Below, piece by piece: positions 59,400 to 64,000 of a stretch of 64,000 nt of DNA. A program made the position numbers and the translations under genes. The stretch covers positions 54,950-118,949 of the forward strand of contig JBBECE010000016.1 of NCBI GenBank assembly GCA_040881985.1, written 5' to 3'. Under the pieces are notes generated by a model. The model saw only the letters and a list, made by a program, of their open reading frames with translations. It did not search any database and was not told the DNA's origin. This stretch comes from JBBECE01 sp040881985 (lineage in GTDB: Bacteria > Pseudomonadota > Alphaproteobacteria > Rhizobiales > Devosiaceae). Positions within the stretch are counted from its first letter, which is position 1, and every line of letters starts with the position of its first letter.

Positions 59400-59783
59400 G
59401 AATTCGAGACTCTGTTGGCGCACACTTGTCCAGCAACCTCGCGTCACGTTCGAGCTTGGGCGCCGGATCAGCATGCTGCGCCAACAAGCTCTCTCTGTGC
59501 CGTAGTAAGAAACACCTACCCAACTGTTGCGATCAGCGCGTTCGGCATCGAGCGACCGCGATCGCGGGCCATGAAAATCTCAGATTTGAACAGATAGGTC
59601 AGTGGGTTGCATGGAGCTGTGGTTGCCGGATCGCTTCGGCGCAACCGGCTCGGAACATGACGCTTGCCCAAAATTTCGTACGGCTATTGAACTATCGGGT
59701 TGGTCCAATTTTAAAGCCTGGTAGCCAGAATGACCGACGAACATGCGGCAAACCGCACGATTGCATCAACTAGAGGCAAGAGC
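59400..59783. other. Intergenic region, nothing identified
   Basis: About 384 bases between the metzincin-motif gene and the next secreted protein. Open frames here have no ribosome site or family motif. The promoter of the following translationally coupled gene set is probably in its A/T-richer right half (around 59680-59770). Confidence 0.45.
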
Positions 59784-60197
59784 ATGAACAAGCGGCAACG
59801 GTTAGCATTGGCGGCGACTATCACCGCCGCGATGTTGGGCCAAACGACGACCTCCCAGGCTGCAATTCAGACAGCTCGCGACTTTCTGAGTGACTTTGCT
59901 TCCCATATCAGCGTTGGCCAGTACGACGCAGCGCAATTGCGGCTTGCCGAGATCGGTCAGGTTTGTCCCGGATTCGAGGGGCTACTCCTAGGAAATGGTG
60001 ATGTCATCAGCGCCGGCAGTTTGGGCGGTGTCTTTATTGCGATCGAAAGCGGCGGAGCAACTGCGGACGAGGTAGTTTTCGCTTTGCATGCGGTGCTCGA
60101 TACGGGGAACTCGATCAACTTTTTGTGCAACGACATTGAAGTGGGTGCGCTGGACTTGGCCACCGCTTCGTCGTTCCCCATTGGCTCAGTTGGCTAG
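59784..60197 (+). CDS. Small secreted hypothetical protein, first gene of the glycosyltransferase set
   Basis: 137 residues from ATG 59784. A signal peptide is evident (QRLALAATITAAMLGQTTTS, cleavage at SQA|AIQ). The mature ~110 residues (ARDFLSDFASHISVGQYDAA, EIGQVCPGFEGLLLGNGDVI, a second cysteine in FLCNDIEVG) belong to no family I recognise. Its TAG stop shares a base with the GTG start of the glycosyltransferase gene (TAGTG), so the two are translated in a coupled way. Confidence 0.55.
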   Translation: MNKRQRLALAATITAAMLGQTTTSQAAIQTARDFLSDFASHISVGQYDAAQLRLAEIGQVCPGFEGLLLGNGDVISAGSLGGVFIAIESGGATADEVVFALHAVLDTGNSINFLCNDIEVGALDLATASSFPIGSVG

Positions 60198-62521
60198 TGC
60201 TATCGCTAGTCGTCCCGGTCCGCGATTGGCCGCTGGATCGATTGGAAGCGTGCATTGGTTCATTCTCCCGACTTGAGTCGACCGAGCTCGACGATATCGT
60301 CGTCGTAGATTTCGGCTCCGCGAAACCCATCAAATTAGAGCAAGCGGGGCGGCGCGTTCGCATAATTCGCGTCGAGGCTACCCAATGGTGCCTGGCTGAG
60401 GCGATAAATGTCGGGGTCGTGAGCAGTCGCAATGCTGTCGTCGCCAAAACCGATGCGGACATGATCATCGGCCCGGATTGCGGGCGAATGCTGGACAAGA
60501 CTACACAAGCAATCTCTGATCGGGCACTTCAACTAGCGGTAAGTCGAACCTTTGATTTGCCGCCGGAAATGGACGTTCAAGCGGCAATCGCAGCGAGCTC
60601 TTCCTCGCTGCGCAAGGCGGGGCTGCTTCGACCGCGTTGGGGGTTGGGCGGCTTGTGCCTGTTCGCCGTGGAAACCTGGAACGAAATCGGCGGGTTCGAC
60701 TCTCGTTTTGTCGGTTGGGGAAACGAAGACAACGACTTCAGCGACCGCGTCCGGAAATCCGGCGCCCGCATGCGCTGGATAAATCCAACCGAACTCAGGG
60801 TCTATCACATCTCGCACGAACCGCGTTGCGTCTCCCAGGCCGCTCGGGAAGTGACAGCCAGGAACCGTGACCTCTATCTGCGTGACAAGAGCGTTTACAG
60901 GCAGGCCCGGTTCATTCACAGCCGGTTCAAGCCGCTCGCCAAACCAAACATACTCGCGGCTCACCGCCCTCTTGTGACTGTGGCGATAGCGACTCGGGCG
61001 CGAACCGATCGTGATCGGATGCTCAAGGAGTCCATCAATAGCTTCGTGGGCCAGATTGACGGCGACTTTGAGGTTCTCATTGCGGACAACGGATCGAGCC
61101 CGGCGCAGCATCGCAGGTTGCGTGACGCGTTGCGGCCATTTCAGGGACGCTTGAACCTGCGAGTCTTCAACACCGAGCGACCGTCGATTCCGCACGCTCG
61201 CAACCGACTGACGGAGCAAGCAGCTGGACGCTACATTTGCATAATGGACGACGACGATATCGCGTTGCCCAATCGGCTTTCCGATCATCTTGCTGGTTTC
61301 GAATCTGAGGACGGACTGCATGGCTCCCACGGTGGATGGATCGACTTCGACCAGGCAACTGGCCACCACGAGGCCAACGTGGGCAGGGACCGTTCTCTGG
61401 AATCCATGTTATTCGGCAAAGGCAAGGTCAGTTCGCACTCGGCTTCGCTCTATCGGACCGACGTCCTGCGCGCCGTGCGATACGACGAAAGTTTCGTTAC
61501 GGGCTCAGACTGGGATTTAGCATTGCGCATGGCCAGTCTGGGCCTGAAGGTTGGCCATACTCAAACCTACGTCACGCTGCGGCGATGGCACACTGAAAAT
61601 GTGACCTTCACTCGCACAGCAGAGCAGACCGAAAACGGCCGGTATGCCCGGCGGCGCGTAGTCGAGACGCTCGACCACAGCCAGTTCTCGGCGCTGAAGC
61701 AGGCGATGGAAGTGAGGTCCGGCGGGCCGTCCTGCTCAAACCTGTCAAGTGACAACGAATTGCTTTCGGCCCTGCCAGCCTATGTCGGAGTGTGGAGGCT
61801 GGTGGTTCCAGTGGCGAGTCTTGTTGCGGCTTCCACGGCATCTCCTCAGAACGTTCCCGGTTCAGGCATCCTGAACGGAGAGCATTCTCTAAACGGCAAA
61901 GGCATTCAGCCAGGCTTCGACACCATCGACGGTAAAGTTCACTCGCTGATCAGCGTGAACAGGCCTGTAACCGGCCAAGCCGGGGGCCGTGACGCGAAGA
62001 AGAAATGGGCGACACCGGTCGGAACTGTCGACATCGAGCAGTTGCTCAACGGCGACGTTGGCGTGATCGACTGCGGCCTCAACCCAAGCTTTTTTTACAT
62101 CTCCGCGCCGATACGCGGCGCGTCGCGGGCACTCAAGTTGATGGCAGTCGTGGCGCGCAAGCTGAACGTTCCGGTGAAGGTGATCGCTGATGTGGATTTG
62201 AAGCAGCGACAGATGGCTGGCTTCGACTGGAACAAACTCAGAACACGGGAGGCAGGGCATCGCGTGATCTCGGAACCGATCAACAGTCTCGATCAGGCGC
62301 TCGCCGCGTTGAATCACGTACCAGCGGACACACTTCCAGGCGCGCTGCTGACGCTTATTGCTGATGCTGGCGAGCAGGGCCAGGTCTTCTTCCTCGCCTC
62401 AAAGGCAATTGCTGACGGTGAAGAGGCTGCCAATATCGGACGCGTCCTCGGCCAGTTCACCGGCGAAGCATTCCGGGACATCGGCGATGGCGCGCTAGCC
62501 AATGCCGGAACCGTCGCATGA
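60197..62521 (+). CDS. Two-headed GT-A glycosyltransferase with unknown C-terminal domain
   Basis: 774 residues from GTG 60197. Head 1 (about 1-245): LSLVVPVRDWPLDRLEACIG, DAD at 86-88, and GGFDSRFVGWGNEDNDF at 165-181, the galactosyltransferase C-terminal (Glyco_transf_7C) acceptor motif. Head 2 (about 256-480): PLVTVAIATRARTDRDRML, DDDD at 351-354 and GSDWDLALRMASLG, a GT2 fold. From about 520 to 774 there is a third region without a known motif. No membrane segment is visible, so it should act at the cytoplasmic face, adding two sugars of a surface glycan or glycopeptide. It overlaps the next gene by 4 bp. Confidence 0.85.
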   Translation: MLSLVVPVRDWPLDRLEACIGSFSRLESTELDDIVVVDFGSAKPIKLEQAGRRVRIIRVEATQWCLAEAINVGVVSSRNAVVAKTDADMIIGPDCGRMLDKTTQAISDRALQLAVSRTFDLPPEMDVQAAIAASSSSLRKAGLLRPRWGLGGLCLFAVETWNEIGGFDSRFVGWGNEDNDFSDRVRKSGARMRWINPTELRVYHISHEPRCVSQAAREVTARNRDLYLRDKSVYRQARFIHSRFKPLAKPNILAAHRPLVTVAIATRARTDRDRMLKESINSFVGQIDGDFEVLIADNGSSPAQHRRLRDALRPFQGRLNLRVFNTERPSIPHARNRLTEQAAGRYICIMDDDDIALPNRLSDHLAGFESEDGLHGSHGGWIDFDQATGHHEANVGRDRSLESMLFGKGKVSSHSASLYRTDVLRAVRYDESFVTGSDWDLALRMASLGLKVGHTQTYVTLRRWHTENVTFTRTAEQTENGRYARRRVVETLDHSQFSALKQAMEVRSGGPSCSNLSSDNELLSALPAYVGVWRLVVPVASLVAASTASPQNVPGSGILNGEHSLNGKGIQPGFDTIDGKVHSLISVNRPVTGQAGGRDAKKKWATPVGTVDIEQLLNGDVGVIDCGLNPSFFYISAPIRGASRALKLMAVVARKLNVPVKVIADVDLKQRQMAGFDWNKLRTREAGHRVISEPINSLDQALAALNHVPADTLPGALLTLIADAGEQGQVFFLASKAIADGEEAANIGRVLGQFTGEAFRDIGDGALANAGTVA

Positions 62522-63153
62522 AAATCGAAGTAGGACACCAAGCTGAAATTGGCGCCGTCGTGATGCGATGCGTCGAAAACTGTGACACCGATTCCCGTCC
62601 ATTTGTCAGCGAGCTGCAGTTCAGGCATTGCCCGGCGTCATTCGATGCGATGACGGCCTGCGTGGCGGCAGCCTTGGTTTTTTCCGACTTCTGCGGCGAA
62701 CTCATCGAATTTTCGGGAGTATCGATCGGTCTGGATCACCGCAACGCCATTGAGGCGATCGTGCCTCAAGCGTCGGGCATCCACCCGGTCGATGCGTCAA
62801 AGAAGGACATCCGCCAAGGTCGAGATGTTCTGGTTGTCGCCGAGGCCGGGCGTTTGGTGCGAACTCCGTTGCGCGTGGCAGAGTTTGCGCAAGCTGCGCG
62901 TCTGATCACGTGGAGTGGGGACTTCATCGTTGCGGGAGCGCCCGACGGTGCCAGCTATGTAGGCGGGCAGGTGTTCACGAACGCAGGGTTGGTGGCCGGA
63001 GATACTGCGGTGTCCTTGGCCGTGGGGTTACTAGTCGGCGGCCGTAACGCCCGAATGCTGCATGTCGGTCGCCCGGACTCGTTGGAAAAGGCAATCGCTG
63101 CGCGGTATCGCGAAGGTCTTTCGAGTATCGGTGTCAACGTCGAAATTCATTGA
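62518..63153 (+). CDS. Hypothetical protein coupled to the glycosyltransferase
   Basis: 211 residues from ATG 62518 (ATGA overlap). I do not recognise a family. The sequence starts MKIEVGHQAEIGAVVMRCVE, includes ISIGLDHRNAIEAIV-like central strands, a glycine-rich segment ASYVGGQVFTNAGLVAGDTA and VGLLVGGRNARMLHVGRPDS. The alternating beta/alpha feel and 'DVLVVAEAGRLVRTPLRVAE' suggest an alpha/beta enzyme or binding protein. The tight coupling means its product should work with the glycosyltransferase, for example as partner or modifying enzyme. Confidence 0.55.
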   Translation: MKIEVGHQAEIGAVVMRCVENCDTDSRPFVSELQFRHCPASFDAMTACVAAALVFSDFCGELIEFSGVSIGLDHRNAIEAIVPQASGIHPVDASKKDIRQGRDVLVVAEAGRLVRTPLRVAEFAQAARLITWSGDFIVAGAPDGASYVGGQVFTNAGLVAGDTAVSLAVGLLVGGRNARMLHVGRPDSLEKAIAARYREGLSSIGVNVEIH

Positions 63154-63172
63154 GCGAGCCGAGGAGCCGTGC

Positions 63173-63823
63173 TTGGAAACCGGCGAACCCGAGTCTCCAG
63201 GACAGGACGTGCGGCGCAGCGACTGCTGTTTGGTTGACGGCAGCGTGTACCCCCGGATGTCCGGGGCTGAAGCAGCCGCTTACAGCGCGCTTTTGGGCAA
63301 TTCCGATGTGGTGCTCGAATACGGCAGTGGTGGAAGCACGCTCCTCGCGGTTGCCTCGCCGGCGAAAAAAATCTTTTCAGTAGAGAGCGATTCGAATTGG
63401 ATCGACAAGCTGCGGCGGGACGGCGCCATTGGTGCCGCCGAACGTAGCGGCCGACTGCGTCTATTCCACGCCGATATCGGACCTGTGGGCGAATGGGGGA
63501 TGCCGGACGGGCCGATCGGCCTGAATTGGCGCTCCTATCCTCTCGGGATCTGGGAAAGAATCGGGTCAGACGTGCCCGATCTCTGCCTAGTCGACGGTAG
63601 ATTCAGGGTCGCCTGTGCACTCTCGGCTTGTGTGAATGAAGGCTTCGCCCGGCGCACCATCGCTATCCACGATTTCTGGAATCGCGATTACTACCATTCA
63701 CTGTTTCCATTTCTCGATCTGAAGGCTCGTATCGACACGTTCGGGATTTTCGCGCCAAAGCCAGGCGTCGCCCGTTCGGTGGTCATTGATCTGCTAAACG
63801 AGAGCCTGTCGGATGCACGCTAG
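63173..63823 (+). CDS. SAM-dependent methyltransferase-like protein
   Basis: 216 residues from TTG 63173, 6 bases after GAGGAG; the open frame extends back inside the previous gene, but that start has no ribosome site. VVLEYGSGGSTLLAVA is a class I methyltransferase motif I (E-x-G-x-G), and FSVESDSNWIDKLRRDG the motif II acidic loop; DLCLVDGRFRVACALSA supplies the motif IV-like aspartate. Proteins of this shape occur in glycan and polysaccharide clusters. It would methylate, or otherwise modify, the product of the coupled glycosyltransferase. The end of the gene is 127 bp before the right-hand repeat. Confidence 0.7.
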   Translation: METGEPESPGQDVRRSDCCLVDGSVYPRMSGAEAAAYSALLGNSDVVLEYGSGGSTLLAVASPAKKIFSVESDSNWIDKLRRDGAIGAAERSGRLRLFHADIGPVGEWGMPDGPIGLNWRSYPLGIWERIGSDVPDLCLVDGRFRVACALSACVNEGFARRTIAIHDFWNRDYYHSLFPFLDLKARIDTFGIFAPKPGVARSVVIDLLNESLSDAR

Positions 63824-63949
63824 TTTCACCGAGCAGCCCGGTAGTTGGGACCGCTCGTCGAAGACGTCAACCCGCACATGGAAGTAACAGTGAGCGCGAG
63901 ACCTGACCCGATAGAAAGGGCAGGAGTCAGTTGTTCCTCCGTTGGTGTT

Positions 63950-63975
63950 GGATCTCAGGTTCTCTCCCTCCGCCA
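63950..63975. repeat. 26-bp CCA-ending direct repeat, right copy (putative attachment site)
   Basis: It begins GGATCTCAGG and ends TCTCCCTCCGCCA, one mismatch from 58452-58477 and in the same orientation. It lies near the right edge of the window, so what follows (an intact tRNA, an integrase or more repeats) cannot be seen. Confidence 0.65.
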
Positions 63976-64000
63976 AGAAATTTCTAAGTAATCATAAAGA

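Noticed and set aside
63794..63976. Minus-strand frame MAEGENLRSNT similar to one at 58245-58481
   Set aside because: The similarity (MxAEGExLRSxT) is the reverse translation of the two 26-bp repeats, not a conserved protein.

Overview
The window reads as a GC-rich alphaproteobacterial chromosome fragment, probably of the order Hyphomicrobiales (Rhizobiales). The evidence is a cyclic beta-1,2-glucan synthase (ndvB), an IalB-family secreted protein, many ABC uptake systems beside oxidative catabolic genes, frequent GTG/TTG starts and a CtrA-like TTAA-N7-TTAAC box. It is a draft assembly: 100 N fill a gap inside a repeat-rich autotransporter gene. No genus can be named from the sequence alone.

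Layout. (1) 1-3624, minus: a branched-chain-amino-acid-type ABC system (ATPase cut by the window edge, binding protein) behind a maleylacetate reductase, with an AraC regulator upstream; this looks like uptake and lower-pathway catabolism of an aromatic compound. (2) 4057-11180, plus: a KstD/fumarate-reductase-type flavoprotein, a SnoaL-fold protein and a ribose-type ABC importer whose double ATPase is fused to one permease, followed by a second permease. A core MetE-like methyltransferase and the 3' remnant of another sugar-binding protein follow. (3) 12768-21123, minus: a tightly overlapping operon of kinase, four-domain demethylating dehydrogenase, second such dehydrogenase, second kinase, etfB and etfA, which should feed N-methyl oxidation into the electron-transfer flavoprotein. 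(4) 21818-32128: a dipeptide-type ABC importer, an S9 peptidase, a DapA-family enzyme, a proline-racemase-family enzyme and a GntR regulator, probably taking up and breaking down proline- or hydroxyproline-containing peptides under GntR control. (5) 32618-36720, minus: a glycine-betaine-type ABC importer with a double-length permease. Its 3' end and the start of a kinase gene are a 96% identical copy of the junction at 21082-21200, so blocks 3 and 5 look like broken halves of related operons separated by block 4 and an hsdM fragment.

(6) 36975-43292: small secreted and stress-type genes (Sel1-like protein, outer membrane protein, SnoaL-like protein, nitronate monooxygenase, GYD protein, trypsin-like protease, IalB-like protein). 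(7) 43507-58174: an autotransporter with tandem beta-strand repeats, a free-standing glycoamylase-like protein, a flavin-reductase-fold protein and the 2851-residue NdvB. (8) 58250-63975: an IS110 remnant, a tRNA-Ser 3'-end fragment and two near-identical 26-bp CCA-ending repeats 5.5 kb apart. Between the repeats lie a CtrA box, a small protein ending in a metzincin motif, and a translationally coupled set with a two-headed glycosyltransferase, an unknown protein and a methyltransferase-like protein. This resembles a small integrated surface-glycan island.

Gene decay is a theme: fragments of a sugar-binding protein, permease, kinase, HsdM, UvrD-like helicase and IS110 transposase all lie at block boundaries. 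Stable hairpins sit just after three of the four solute-binding protein genes.
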